Positions 45,083 to 57,665 of a stretch of 64,000 nucleotides of DNA are shown here, piece after piece. The DNA is from Lenzites betulinus. Lineage: Eukaryota > Basidiomycota > Agaricomycetes > Polyporales > Polyporaceae. Each line of letters begins with the position of its first letter. Within the stretch, counting starts at the first letter, position 1. The stretch is taken from NCBI GenBank assembly GCA_022264855.1, contig JABYQU010000044.1, positions 248,001-312,000 of the forward strand, in the 5' to 3' direction. The translations under genes were made by a program, and so were the position numbers. A model generated the notes under the pieces. It searched no databases. It was not told the origin of the DNA and worked only from the letters and a program-made list of their open reading frames with translations.

Positions 45083-47078
45083 GCCCTGAGGGACCGCCGG
45101 CCGCCGGCCTCCATCCAACCCGCTGACAGGTTCTGATCCTGGCTGGTAGGGGTGAGACGCATCCACGAGGTGGTGTGAGTTTACACTATACACTCTTAAT
45201 GCTACGCTGTACATAGACACAGAGGTTCATAACTTATGACATAAGTACGGCCTGCTAGCGCAACTTGGCGCTCCAAGCGACATCATCATCATGGCCCCGG
45301 AGGACACGACGCCCACGCATCTGCTGCTAGGCCCGCGACGCATGTGGGCGTCGCGGCAGAACCGCCAACCGTCGTCGGCAAGCTCGGGCACGCCCCCCAG
45401 CTCGTCCTGGGGATCTCGCGACGGACCGGGATATCGACGCAGTGTGAGAGCGCGCGGCGGGGCCGAACGCGCAAGGGCCGGCGGCGCACCCGGAGGACCC
45501 ACGGTGACGAATCAGCTCCTCAGGCCTCACTCCTCAGGACGCATCGCGCGATACGAGCTCCGGGTTCGCGAATTGAATTTGAGCATTGATGCCTGCGGCC
45601 TGAAGACTCCTGTGGTGAGGATCCGCTGCGCCGTTGCACCGGTGTGTCGTTACCCTCGGGTCCGACGGCTCGCACCCGTCTGCACAGCGGCGGCAACTGG
45701 CAACATGCGGGGCCGCGGGGCCGTCGGAGGCGAATGTGCGGTTCGCGATCGCTATCTGAGGCGTCCCAAGCTCCGGGAGGAGTGGGGCGGGCCACGCTGG
45801 GCCACGATGTGCGGCGGCGATCCAGCTAACAACTTAGATAGAGTGCGTCGGTGAGGGGGAGGGTTTACCCGTGCCCGCCTGATGGACGTTCGTAGTTCGA
45901 ACGGACAAGTTGGCCCTTGGGGCACGCGGGAGCATGTGATTTTGTGGGACGCGGGGTATCGGACTTTACGCGCGTTACGTGGGGGCGAGTACGCCGACTT
46001 GATGAAGGGAGAGTGTTGGTGAGCAGAGAGGCAGATGCCAGGCCTCTCGGGGGGAGGGCGGAACATGTACGGCGACGACGGTGTCGTCGAGCAGATGCGC
46101 TAGCGCGTTCTGCCCACGACCGCACCCGCACGGGCTAGCCCATGATTGGAGGCGTGACGGTTGTGCGCGTAGAAGCACGTCAGGAAAGGAGCGTGCGCGC
46201 GACCACCTGCGATGGAAGGCCGGGACGTTCGACGGACGGCGTGCCTGGAAGGTAGCGGAGCGCACGCAGTGTCGTCCATATGCTGCACTGCAGGGCGCGG
46301 AGGGGGCGCGGCGCGCGAAGGTTCGTTGCAGTAGATAAAGTTGGATTGGCATTGCACGAGACGGTGCGGCAGCATGTGCGCGTACGGAATACGGTACGTG
46401 AGGTGTAGCGGGTGCAATAGGTGGCGGCTGGAGCACACGTCCGATGAGGGCTAGAAGCGTGCAAGGATGACCTGCAGTGGATCGTAAGCCTGCGCGATAC
46501 CCTGCAAGTATCGCGTCGAGGGGGATAGAACGGTAAGCTTACGGATAGGAGCGCTTTACCTTTCATGAGATCACGTTGCAGACGTCCATCTCATTGGGAT
46601 GACGACTGGGTATAACGGGCGGATCGCGCGGTGGTGACCATCGAGACGACGGCGGGCATGAGAGGGTCGTTAATGAACTTGGAAGGCGCGTCGGACAGAC
46701 CACCGCCACGGGTTGGCGACCAACCCGTAGTACGGCATCAGGCGCGTCGTGCACGGCATGCATTGTTCTGCTTGTGGAAACGAATCGATGAGGGAGTGGC
46801 AGATGGACGCGGTCGGCGATGCGCATAAGATTGAGTCGGACGCCAGCACCGCCGTCGCGTCTCCCAGTATGGACACCGTCTGTGTCGTCGGGATGACGCG
46901 GGATCATATGTCGGGCCAGCAAGTCGGCGCCGCGGAGGTTCCCGAAGAAGCGCTACCTGGCCGGGGCTCGAGGCTGGAGTGCCGCGCGAGGGTGCAGTAT
47001 CGATAGGTCTGGAGAAGGTATCGATAAGCTTCCGGATCCGAGCGCAGTCGATACGAGGGATCACCTCGTCGACACTGT
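45083..47078. other. Intergenic, no supported gene
   Basis: About 2 kb between the MFS stop and the transposable element. GC-rich, with open frames of 80-190 codons on all strands but no splice-supported exon or familiar motif. It may contain decayed sequence. Confidence 0.4.
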
Positions 47079-47086
47079 CGTGCGAA
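47079..47086. repeat. Target-site duplication, left copy
   Basis: CGTGCGAA, identical to 47860-47867 on the other side of the hAT-type element. Confidence 0.9.
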
Positions 47087-47859
47087 AGGACCCCTGAAAG
47101 TCCCTATAGTAGTCCGGACCCTAGTCCGGACAGCGTCTAGCGATTTGTGGGCTTTAGGCCTGGTCATAGTCCGGACACAAAGGCCCAAAAGTGGTCACCT
47201 AGCCGGCCGGCCATCCGGACATGGGGTTATTTGATCCCCAGAGGCCGGTCGAGCAGTCCGGACATGCGCATGAGGCCCGGCGGGGCCATGGGCGCCCAAG
47301 GCCCGATGTAAGCCGACTTATAGGTAGGGTAGCAAATAACAGAAATCTGAAGTTAGGCCGGATCAATCCTTGAACGAAAGCCGGTTTCAAACTTCAAATC
47401 TTCGATACTGATGCGTGTATCCTTCTACTACTTGTCAGTAAGAAATAGTCTTACTAATCACCGGCATCTAAAGCGCGCAAGCCGTCACCACTGCGAGGTT
47501 CCACAGGCTGAAATCCGCCGTATTAGTAATGATCTCAGCATCATAAAGCTTTCATGAAGCGTGAAAGTCAACAGCTTGCCCTTTTCCAGGATCATGCTGC
47601 AAAACCTGGGGCAAAAAACGAGGCCGAACGCACTGGTCCGGACAATTTTGCTACAAAAAATAGGCCAAACAGACCGTCCGGACATAACACCGGCCCCGAA
47701 GGGGCCGGACGGAAAATCCGGACACGGCGACGCGAAAAGTAGGGGCTGGGCGCAAGTCCGGACAAAATTTGAGCAAACCCCCAAAAATCCGTCCGGACAC
47801 GAAGCTCGAAATTTAGGGCGCTTAGGATACGGCCTCATATAGGGACTTTCAGGGGTCCT
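47087..47859. mobile_element. Non-autonomous hAT-type transposon (MITE), 773 bp
   Basis: The two ends are perfect 22-bp terminal inverted repeats starting AGGACCCCTGAAAGTCC (47087-47108, and its complement at 47838-47859). The element is flanked by an exact 8-bp duplication, CGTGCGAA, at 47079-47086 and 47860-47867; an 8-bp target duplication is the mark of the hAT superfamily. Ten copies of the palindrome TCCGGA occur inside, five in the left third (47113-47261) and five in the right third (47637-47797), none in the middle, as expected for subterminal transposase-binding sites. No transposase reading frame is present, so it would have moved with an enzyme supplied from elsewhere. Perfect TIRs and duplication suggest a fairly recent insertion. 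Confidence 0.9.
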
Positions 47860-47867
47860 CGTGCGAA
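47860..47867. repeat. Target-site duplication, right copy
   Basis: CGTGCGAA, identical to 47079-47086. Confidence 0.9.
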
Positions 47868-48073
47868 TCGCGACGGGCTGCGTGCACGCGGGTGCGTGCT
47901 TCGACGCATCTTCCATGTGTCCGAGTTGTAAATCGAGGCCTGCGTGCCGAATGGCCGGTAGCGCAAATGTCCGCGGCACAAACGCGCGTCGGATGTGTGA
48001 GTGACCCACATGTCCATCCTCGAGCACGGGATAGGACACAAAATGGATAAGTTCAATATAACACACGAGCGTT

Positions 48074-49191
48074 CTATACCAAAAGGTTCTGGCGGATGCG
48101 TTCGAAGTCTTCGTCGACGAGCGATGTATGGGTCTTCAAATAGCCCTCTACCCCGCCGTGCTCGCGACGCACGGACTCTAAGAACGCCTGCATCGTCTCC
48201 GGCCTGTGCACATGCCGGTACGGTGAGTGCTTCCGTGCGCAGGCGCAGCACGCGACGGAATCGGACACCTACTTCGAGCTCCCCAGCCTGAGCGCCCCCG
48301 CCCAGTTGTCGCGGAAGACGGCCTCCTTCTGGAGGCGCGCGCCGAGCATCGGCAGGACGGGCTGCATGCCGACCTCGGTGAGCGCGTAGTCCGCGACGAT
48401 GTCTTCGTCGCGCGCACCGAGCAGCTACGGGCGGTGAGTTAGGGGGTGGCGGTTGGGTGGGTGCAGATGTGACTATTATAAGCACCGTGAGGATGACGGC
48501 TGCGAACACGCCTGTTCTGTCCTTTCCGCCTGTGCGGAACGAATCAGACGGTCGCAGACGGTGTGTGGATATGTACGGACCTGTGCAATGTATGAGGCAC
48601 GGCACATCTGCGTGATCACGTAGGTGGAGTAGAACTTTCTCAAGCGCAGAGGTGCCACATTCGAGAATCTGAGTGTATGTTCTCATGAACGCCTGTAATC
48701 CGTCGGTGAGTATTTCGACAAGAAGGGCTGGAGACAAACCCCGAGCGGGTCTTCCTCGAACTGCTTGAGCCTGCATGGAGTAAGTCATTGTGAGAGCACT
48801 GCAAGATGGAAGATGGTTACCTCGATGCCATCTCGTCTGACCCCCATCCGCCTTGGACGATAGGGGCTCGGACGACATCGACACCTTCAATCTGTCTCGT
48901 CGCCGTCCTGTTTTTCGCGATCTCAGAGTCGACTCTGAGGTCGAACACCTTGGCGATCGCGAGGGCCCGGAGTTGCTCGATCCCGCGCTCGGTGATATGT
49001 GCGACCTCTCCGGAGCGGAAGAGGGTGAGCGGCTTGATGCGCCGCGTGGCGTCTGCAGAGACGGGGCGTCCTGCGCCGAAGTCGCGGACGTTGAAGACTC
49101 CTTCGATCTGGATGAAGGGCGGCGAGGACAAGGTTTTTTGGACGAGATCGGGGTCTGGAACGGTGGGTGGAGTAGATTCTGTGGCGGACAT
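48074..49191 (-). CDS. Tyrosine/serine protein phosphatase (Y_phosphatase3 type)
   Basis: Six exons: 49191-48821, 48770-48740, 48692-48581, 48529-48486, 48424-48273, 48203-48074; 279 aa with consistent phases. The N-terminal segment IEGVFNVRDFGAGRPVS and LFRSGEVAHITERG are the conserved opening of this family, and the P-loop reads CLIHCTGGKDRTGVFAA, split by an intron just after the catalytic Cys. The acidic-helix part NWAGALRLGSSKPETMQAF and the end GGVEGYLKTHTSLVDEDFER match the family's C-terminus. The group includes secreted and intracellular phosphatases acting on phosphotyrosine or phosphoinositides; substrate unknown. The hAT-type element lies about 215 bp beyond its stop and does not disrupt it. 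An earlier in-frame ATG at 49248 is possible. Confidence 0.88.
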
Positions 49192-52100
49192 AGTGAGGGA
49201 GCAGAAGGGACGAGAGCAGGAACGCTGCCGTGGGTTATAAGGAGGCAAAGGATGCTTGCAGATGACGGCGCGTGAGAGGCACCGTCGGATGTAAGGTTGC
49301 TGTAAAGCTTGAGAGAGAGAATGAGCATAGATGAAAGAATACGGTGATGTACATCAGGCGCAGTCAAGAAGAGAATGTATTGAGTGAGAGCGGCCAATGC
49401 GAAGCGTGGCTACGTCATGCTCCGTTCCTGAGAGTAGTTCGTCCGCGGAGCACGCCTGCAAGTACGTTGAACTTGTTTGAGAAGGTAAATTTATGGGCGC
49501 GGGGAGGAGTCCGCGGAGCCCGTCGTATAAGTCCTATACAGTTGAGTTTGAGGGTTTGAGGGTTTGAAATTTGAGCTGATCCTAGCATGTCCTAGCCTCC
49601 CGATGGTAAAAATTATGCACTGCATAGTTGTTCTGAGAGAGATATAGCAGCGCATACCATCACACTAATGCACGCTCGAACAGTGGTGGTGATGGTGGCG
49701 GAAGGATGCAGACCGGCGTCTTCAGACTCTTCTCCAAAATGGATGCAACCGGGCCGCTGCTTCGACTGCAGCCCGCGGCCCGCACTCATTTTCTTCATTG
49801 CCCTCAATACATGCGTAAGTGTTCAGCGTACCTCGTCTCGGTGGAACATCCATGTTGCCACACGCTTCCAGCGCAAGATCAAGCAACCCCGGTCAAATTG
49901 ATTGCCCAAAATGAAGGAAGTCGGATGCAAGTAACGTCAACGTGGGCACACACATGCAGTGCTACAGCCCAGGTCCCTCCGAGGACGCCGGAGAGCAGGG
50001 CCTCGCAGGCAGACATATCGGGAGGAAGGAAGGTGAGTAGCATGTGGGTATGTTTTGCGGAGAGATCGACCGGTGTCTAAACGGGGCCAGATCGACGTCC
50101 GGCCTTTATGTTTCCGTCCGACGCCCTCGCCGCACGTCTCTCCGCGGACGAACCCAGCCTCCCGCACTCGTTCCATTCCAGACACAGCCCGTTCCCTGCA
50201 TCCCAGTGCATCCCTCCTCCTCCACCTTGCAAGTCGGGGCCGAGAGCAGCCGGCGTTCTGGTCGCCGCGGTGGCCCGGCATTCAAAGCACAGAAACACAT
50301 GGAGGGCCGATCGCGGGTGCACATGGCGACCGCCGCCACCAGAGCGTGGGCAGCCCGACGCCGACGTCGCGCTCGCGCGCGCCCTCGCCGCAGGGCGCGA
50401 CGGGCTGCCTGCAGGCGCGCTTCCAGTCTAATAACGCCGCGTTATCGTCGGGCGGGCGACGCGCCCTGTCTACAGGCACCCCGCCGCGATCCCCCTCCCG
50501 CGCTCCCACAACCAGCCACAGCCGCAGGCCTGGCCTCCCGGGCGCGCGCAGGCTGCTAGCGCGTTTGCGCAGCGACGGCGACCGATCCCGCTAGCGCCAG
50601 CCAGTCCGCACCCGTGAACGCCGTTTGGAGTTGCTCGTCGTTCGAGTCTCGCTGTGGGACGGACGTGAACGGACGTAAGTGGGCTGTTGGCTGCGTGCGC
50701 AGAGCTCGATCACCTCGTCTGACGCGAGAACGGCGCGCGTCTGCGCTATGCCCGTCCGCCACCGTCCGCGGGCGATCGTGTCCTGCCCGGGGCGCGCGGG
50801 TGCGGGGGCGCGCGACTTACGAGGATGGCGACGCGCGTTCGTGCTGTGGTACGAGTCCTCCGTGCTCGGGACGCGTCATTCCGCCCGCGGGTACGTGTAG
50901 CTCAGTAAGCCACAGACTGAGACGAGCAGATAGCGTAAGGGGCGCGGTACATAGTTACAGTAAGCTCAGGAGCACTTGCCTCCCGCCCCCCGGGTCAACC
51001 AGGCAGTGGACTGTGACTGTGGCTGCTAGCCCCGCGCCCGATCCCCGGGCTCGGGATGCGATCAGTGATTGGCACGCCGAGGAGGGCCGCGAGCCTTGGG
51101 GAGCGCGACCGTCCGTCCGTCCGTCGTCCGCCGCGCGCGGCCGCGTTCTGGCAACGGTCGCCGCGTCTGATGGCTCACGGTGATGGCGCGCGCTAGCGGG
51201 CGCGGCTGGCTCGTGTTTGTCGGGATTGGATGCAGGGGAGATGGGAGGGGAGGGGAGGGGAGGAAGCGTAAGGGACGATCGCATCGCGCGCGGCGCGTTG
51301 GAGTGGCCGACGAGGGGAGGCGGAGGGTGGGAGGAAAGGTGTGCTTTGGGCGCTGCGACGCGGCACCGTGGACGGCGGTGGGGATCTCATCTCAGGCCGC
51401 CACTGCGCAGTGCGCATCTGGCATCTGGGCGGGCGGACGGGACGGGTGATTCGAGCGTAGGACTCAGTTCGGGCGTGTTACTGCGTTCGGTGTGCGGTTA
51501 CTGCGTTGAGGCGGGCTCTTGTTGTGATGCGTGTATTACATCGGGACGGCGCTCGCCGCTGATCCCCTCCGCTTCGCGACATTACTGAACACCGGACGCT
51601 CGGCGCGTACTCATTGAGGACGAGAAGGACGCGCATACTCCGGGGCGGCGCGGGGAGATAACGCGTAGCGCAGCCCGCTGATGTGTGTAGAGCACGGCGG
51701 GGACAACGAGGCGATCGGGGGCGCCGCAACGTTCAAATAACGGCGCGAACTCGACAGTGGGACATCGTGCATCATGGCTGTGGGTGCTGGTTTGCTCGTG
51801 TCCTGTATATAGACTGCTATCGGACAACAGAACGAACGTACGTTCCGGCTTACCCACGGTCGGCAGGGATGCGGGGGACAGTGCATTTGACGGGGAGCAA
51901 GGACAGAGCGGTACAGGCGGAGCGCGACGGGTTGTGCTATTAGCGCCGCAGCAGAGCGAGCAGCCGGAAGCGTCCAGCTGCGAGGCACCAGTGCAGAGTA
52001 TGCAAGAACAACTTGAACAAGTACCAGCGAGCCTCCGGAGTTAGCCCGAGTCGTGAAGCGCGATCTGAGCACGTCTTTGCGCCGCGCAAGCGAGTGATGG

Positions 52101-54856
52101 CCTGCAGATCATCTTGACGGGCTGTCGCCGGCTGGCGTACGCGAGGGCGGGAACGAGGGCGGATCTGGCAGGCGGGCGTGAGGATGCGCTTGCGCGCCCG
52201 GGATGCGAGAAGCAGGGCACAGGGACGCGTTGGCGCGATGCAGGGGCGAGATGGGGATGGCGCGGATGGTGGGGTGTCGATGGGGCGATGCTGCGTTGTG
52301 CAGACGCGCGCCGGGAGCCGGAAAGACATGCCTCTTTGCGTCTGCGCGCGCGGATTCGGAGAGACCTACCGGTGAGTTTTTTGCGCGTCGCAGAGTCACG
52401 TTGTGGCCTGGCGTTGTTTCGTGGCTCGGAGGGAACGCTGGGACGCGCGAGCTGGGAGATCGCCGAGGCGAGGGCGGCTGCGTTGTCCGCTGTCCGAGGC
52501 TTACAGCGATATACCGAGCGACTCGGAGCGATCGATGACAGGGAAAACGGTCAGCGGAGCTTACCGTGAAATTTCGTGGTCGACCGCGGCGCTCAGCGGT
52601 CGGGGACGGCCGGAGGGACGTGTAGTTTGCAATCGGAGGACGTGGCGGTGCTCACCTTTCGCGAACTTGCGGTCTCGACGTACTTACTGGGCGGTGCACC
52701 GCGGCGCAGGAGCGAAGACACGGGTGAAGGGGATTTCCGCGGCGGGGAAGGCGAGGGCCCGATGTGCGAGGGAGGGTGGCGACCATCCCCCGCAGCGGAC
52801 GAGGGAGATGAACGGGGCGGTGCGGTGCGGCGCCGGCGCGCGACTCTGCGGGCGAAGACTTACCGTAGGGTGTCTGCATACGTATGTGGAGGGGGACGCC
52901 GCTGTGCGTCTCCGCCGATAGTTTGTTTGGGTGACGGACACCGCCTGGGCGTGCCCTAGAATTATTTGCGTGCGTCCGGGGCAAGAATAACGCGTGCGTC
53001 AGAGCAGGCGGACGGCGCAGCGTAGCGCGACGTGGAGGAGAAATAGCGGGCACGGATGTCGTTGACGGTGCGGGGTGGGGCGCACCGGCGATCTAAATAG
53101 ACAGCAGGCCAGGTGGGCGGAGGCAGCTTGGCTTCGCGCCCTGGCCCGCTCCGTTGGAGAGGGCGAGGGCGGGAGTGGTGGAGTGGGTAGCGCACGCGTG
53201 GGGACGCCATGACGACGTGCTCTGGGCAGGGCTGGAGAATGAATGCTCGCGGGTGGACTTACGGCAGGGGCGTGCACGGGCAGCGGGTCGAGGCGAGATA
53301 GAGTGCGTTTAGGAGTAACTACGGGAGAGGAAGCGCGCGAGACCTTCGCGCGGGCGGGGACCTGGGGCTCGTGATGGACGGGGTGACGCGGGCGCGGGGA
53401 AATGGGTGCTGTTTGAGTGGACGTGGCAGTTGGACGGCTCGAGGCGGGCGTGTGGGAGGACGAGGGGCGGGCGTGGGTGGCTGGGCGGACATGTGATAGC
53501 GCGTATTGCTCGCCCGAGCCTGGCGCGCACGGCGGCAGGGTAAAGGTAGGGACTACTAGTACAGGCTGCTACGGGCTGTCCGCCACAGGATCAGCGGTGG
53601 GGCATGGAAGAGCGCGTCGGGGCGAGGGAGGGCCCGGTGGGCGAACGAGGGTGGTATGAATGCCGGAGGAGGGAGGGCGAGGACGATCGAGGCGGGTGAG
53701 TTGCCGGGGCGTCCGCGGAGGGGCTGCGGCTGCGAGAGATGGGTCGGGAATGGATCTGGGCGGGAGGGAGTGAGATGGGTGGGCGCGCAAAGGGAGATGA
53801 GGCGGCGGCGGGAGGCGGTAAGAAGCAGGATGGATTGGAAGGGGGCAACGGGCGATCAAGGAGGGATCCGAGCCGAGCAGGCGGGTTGAAACGATGAGGA
53901 GGCGCAGGGGGATGACGCGGACGGGGAGGGCGAGGTACGCGGCGGCTGATCAGAACGCGAAGGGGCAGAGGATGAGCGGGATGGGGCGACGCGCGTTATT
54001 CTAAAACGGGCAGAGGACGTTGACAACACGTGCGACGGGAGTAGCAACAGTCGTTCTGGTCAGGAGAGCACCCAGCGGGAGATCGTCGGCGAGCGCGATG
54101 GCCAGCGAGGGGGCTTGGCGGGCCTCGCGCGGTGAGGGGCGGGCGTCGACGAGGGTTGCGCGGGCGCGGCGGGCCAACAGGGGCGCGCGATGGAGGGGAC
54201 GGCGGAGGGCGGAGGGAGGGGCGGGGAGTGGGATATGTCGAGGGATATGTTTTGGATATGGATTGATGGGAGAGGGGACCCGGAAAGGGAATAGGGCCGG
54301 GGATGGCCGGGGGCGAGATATATGGGCGACCTCTCGCGCTCGCTCGCTCTCTTCTGTCGGAGCCCCCCAGTCCTCGTATGGTTTTCGTTTGAAGGCCCCG
54401 CCCCTCCTCCCCCCTTCCCCACCTTGCTTTCTTCATCCCGCCCAGCCCTGTCGGACCAAGGATACCGCCTGCATGTGAGTACCTCTCTGCGCTCCTCGTC
54501 GTGTGCTGCGCCTTATCGCGCCCCCGCCAGATCTCGCGACCCTTGCCGACTTCTCCCTCCCGCCCAACCCTACAAGCAAAGCCCCCCGCCGTCCCAAACG
54601 ACCCAATCTCTCCGTACGCTTGAGCTCTGCTCGCGACACTGGCCCTCTGCTCCACACATACCCCCCACTCCCACCTCAACAACACCCGCCCCGCCCTCCC
54701 CGCCCTCGAGACTGTCGGTTTCCGCTGAGTATTCGCGTACCCGTCCTCTCTCGCTCGCTCCTCCCCCGCCCCCGACGACCACCTTGAAAACGCCCCAGCC
54801 CTTCCCATAGACGACCCTCCCCCCAGCCACCTTATCGCCCCACCAGCCCATTTGCA
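49192..54856. other. 5.7-kb GC-rich gene-poor tract
   Basis: From the phosphatase start to the bHLH start. Open frames occur on all six frames because of high GC content, and none has splice-supported partners or a known motif. From about 51.2 to 54.3 kb the plus strand is G/A-rich (runs such as GGGAGGGGAGG at 51241-51260); from about 54.32 kb it flips to C/T-rich up to the bHLH ATG, as a transcript leader would. A gtgagt donor at 54475 could mark a leader intron. Likely an extended regulatory region or non-coding transcripts. Confidence 0.4.
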
Positions 54857-56352
54857 ATGGCCCTCCCCCTTGCCATCCCCGACTCCCCCTCCGGGGGCAA
54901 CTCCCCCTCCTCCACCGACGGCTCGAACGGGCCCCAGACCCCCGTTTCCCCCGACTCTGCCGTCCAGACCCTCGCCCTCCCCGCCGCGGACGCCGCCCTC
55001 GCCCAGTCCGCCTCCAACGCTGCTGCTGCCGCCGCCGCCCAGAACAAGCGCAAGCCCTCGCGCCGCGCCAACACCGCCGAGCGCAGGGCCACCCACAACG
55101 CCGTCGAGCGCGCCCGCCGCGAGACCCTCAACAGCCGCTTCCTGGTGAGTCCCCCCTGATCGTCTCCACCGCCATCAATCCCCCGCTAACGCCCGCCCAG
55201 GACCTCGCCGCCCTCCTTCCCAACCTCTCCCAGATCCGCAGGCCATCCAAGTCCTCCATCGTCAACTCCTCCATCGCCCACATCCACGCCGCCCGCAGGC
55301 ACCGCCTCATGGCCGCCCGCGAGCTCCGCCTCCTCAAGCTCGAGTCCGACGCCCTCCGCCGCGAGCTCAACGAGTGGCGCGACCGCTCCGGCCTCCCCCG
55401 CGTCGACGAGCCCGTCCGCGGCGAGGGCTTCCAGATGATCCTCTCCGGCGAGGTCGAGGTCCTCAGCGCCGGCCCCATCGAGGAGGACGACGGCGAGGAC
55501 TACGGCGACGACGACTACGCCGGGCCCCCCACCGCCGTCCCCGGCCCCATGATGCACGACGCCGACATGGACGGCCCCCTCCACCTCGGCCCCAAGTCCG
55601 CCTCCGCCGACGTGCACAACCCGTTCGCCCACTCCGTGCCCCAGTCCCGCGGCGGCAACGGCGGCCTCCAGCTCCAGACCATCCTCCCGCGCCCCTCGCA
55701 CCACCCGTCGCCCATGGTCGTCCAGAGCCCCACCGGCGTGTCTTTTGAGAATCCGGCCATGTCCTCCATGTACGAGCCCCACCACATCCAGCCCCAGTAC
55801 ACCGGCGGCAACGGCCAGTACATGTCCCAGCAGCAGCAGCAGGTCATGGGCGCCCACGTCCACGACGACAAGTGGGGCGCCGCCCAGATGTTCGGAGCGC
55901 AGGTCCCTGGCGGGCCTGCGCTCTTCACCCCTCCCGCCTCTTCCCACGGCGCGAGCAACATCGGCCCCGGCCAGCAGCAGCAGCAACAGCAACAGCAGGC
56001 GTTCCTCATGAACCTGCAGCGCCAGCACATGTTGCAGCAGCAGCAGCAGCAGCTCGACGGCTCCCCCTCGTCCGGCCCCATGAACATCCGCCGCGAGCGC
56101 AGCGGCAGCGTCAACAGCAACGGCAGCGGCTACGCCAGCCCCGTCAGCAACCCCGGCAGCAGCTACGAGATGCCGAGCGTGATGAACGGCCCCGCCTCCG
56201 TCCCCCGCCGCATGGCCCCCCAGGCCTGGGACGACGGCATGAACGTCGGCATGCCCCTCGGCGGCATGGCCCCCATGGGCATGATGAAGAGCGCGCCCGT
56301 CAGCGTCGGCGGCGGCGGCAACGGCCACGGCTACGCCGCGATGATGCTCTGA
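54857..56352 (+). CDS. bHLH transcription factor
   Basis: Two exons, 54857-55144 and 55201-56352, 479 aa; the 56-nt intron has a CGCTAAC branch site. The bHLH domain spans the intron: basic part ERRATHNAVERARRETLNSR, helix 1 FLDLAALLPNLS, loop IRRPSKSS, helix 2 IVNSSIAHIHAARR. The E-x-x-R contact (VERARR) fits E-box binding. A leucine-patterned helix (ELRLLKLESDALRRELNEW) follows directly and could extend the dimer. The tail is disordered, with an acidic stretch (EEDDGEDYGDDD), several polyQ runs at about 55829, 55973 and 56035, and Gly/Met-rich ends. The N-terminus is Ser/Pro/Ala-rich. I do not know a characterised fungal orthologue well enough to give a symbol. Confidence 0.9.
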
Positions 56353-57665
56353 GCGCAGCGCATCCCCGCATGCCTCACCGCTCGCTCTTCTCCCCCCCGT
56401 TATGCCTACGTCTCGTCCTGGTTCGCCCATAATCATCATATAGCTGCTCTGGCCACTGTATCTCTTATCCCCCGCTCCCGCTTATCTATCACCGGCCCCG
56501 TGCTCGCCGCTCGCCACGCCGCCGCGCTCTTTCTTGTGCTTTACGCTACGCCCGTCGTACTCGATACCACCCCCTCACGACGCCCGCCCCTTGTACCAAT
56601 GCTGCCCGCCCCACACACCCGGTCCCGTCCCGTTGCCGCCGCCGTCGGTCCTGTACTCTCCACGCTCCCTCCCTACTGCTAGCCGTAGCCAGCCCGTGTG
56701 AACTCGTGTTGTGTGTACGCGCGCCCTGCGCGGTGCCCTCTTCCGAATTTCCCCGTCTGCTTGTGTGTCCCCGCTCGTTCGCCGTCTGCAGAGAATGCGC
56801 GCCTCGCGGCGGGCTAGTCGCGTTCCGCGGAACGCACGCGCCCCCGCCTGCGTGCGCTCGCCCCCACGCTCGTTCTCGTTCTTGTCTTCTCCTTCTTCTC
56901 TCTCGCGTGCTCGTTATACCCTTCGCTCTTGGGCCGGGTGTGCCCCCCTTCGCTTGCAGCATAGGTTCGGACAGGGACTCGGACGTTGTGCGTGGCCTCG
57001 TGTACGCGGACTGGCGCGCGCGCCCCCTCAGCTTGTATCGCTACCTACCTCGATTCGTCAATACGACAGGTGTTGTGCTCGCTGTGCTGCTCTGGTGTGC
57101 ACTCGGACCCGTGGCACGGCGCGTGGGCGCGCACGCGAGCGCACCCGTGCCGTTGCTACACGGCGCTGATGCTCGGGGCATTGTGGGCCATCGGAGGCTG
57201 TAATCGCGCAATGGATTGGCTCGCGGGCGGTGGCGTACGGAAAAGGATACATGGCGGGTTCGCGCGGAGTGCGCCGGCGAACCCTGTACTAGGGAGCTAC
57301 TTGCGCCTCACGCTCGTCTGATCAGATCGCTCACGCAGAGTTCGCGGGCGCGGGCGCAATCGCAATCGCAGCCGCGTCCGCATCGGGCGCGCGCAGGGCG
57401 AGTCCTGCGGCGGCGTAGTGCCGGGCGTGGGCGTAGGCGTGGGGGCGTCGGAGGACGGGCGTGCTGGGATCAGGAGCGGGAGAAGGGGCGAGTCCTCGAG
57501 GCGCAGGAAGCCCGCGAACTTGATGCTCGCTCGGGCTCGCCGGGGACAGGCGGTTCGTGGCGCGGTCAGCAGGCCTGCAGAACGAGAACAAGGTTGCACC
57601 CGGCGCAGCCGGGACGGCGGGCCCGGGCGTGCGATCCCGAGGGGTGGGCGGGGTGCGACGCGCTG
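56353..57665. other. Intergenic, convergent 3' ends
   Basis: Between the bHLH stop and the RNase H1 stop. The first 400 bp are C/T-rich like a 3' UTR. At 57340-57370 there is a short run of CGGGCG and CAATCG units. No exon seen. Confidence 0.4.

Noticed and set aside
47554..47742. Open frames inside the hAT-type element
   Set aside because: Only about 60-90 codons, charged low-complexity, no transposase motif; the element is non-autonomous.
50044..53860. Many frames of 80-190 codons in the gap upstream of the bHLH gene
   Set aside because: Present on both strands at similar length and arginine/glycine-rich; typical of GC-rich non-coding DNA.
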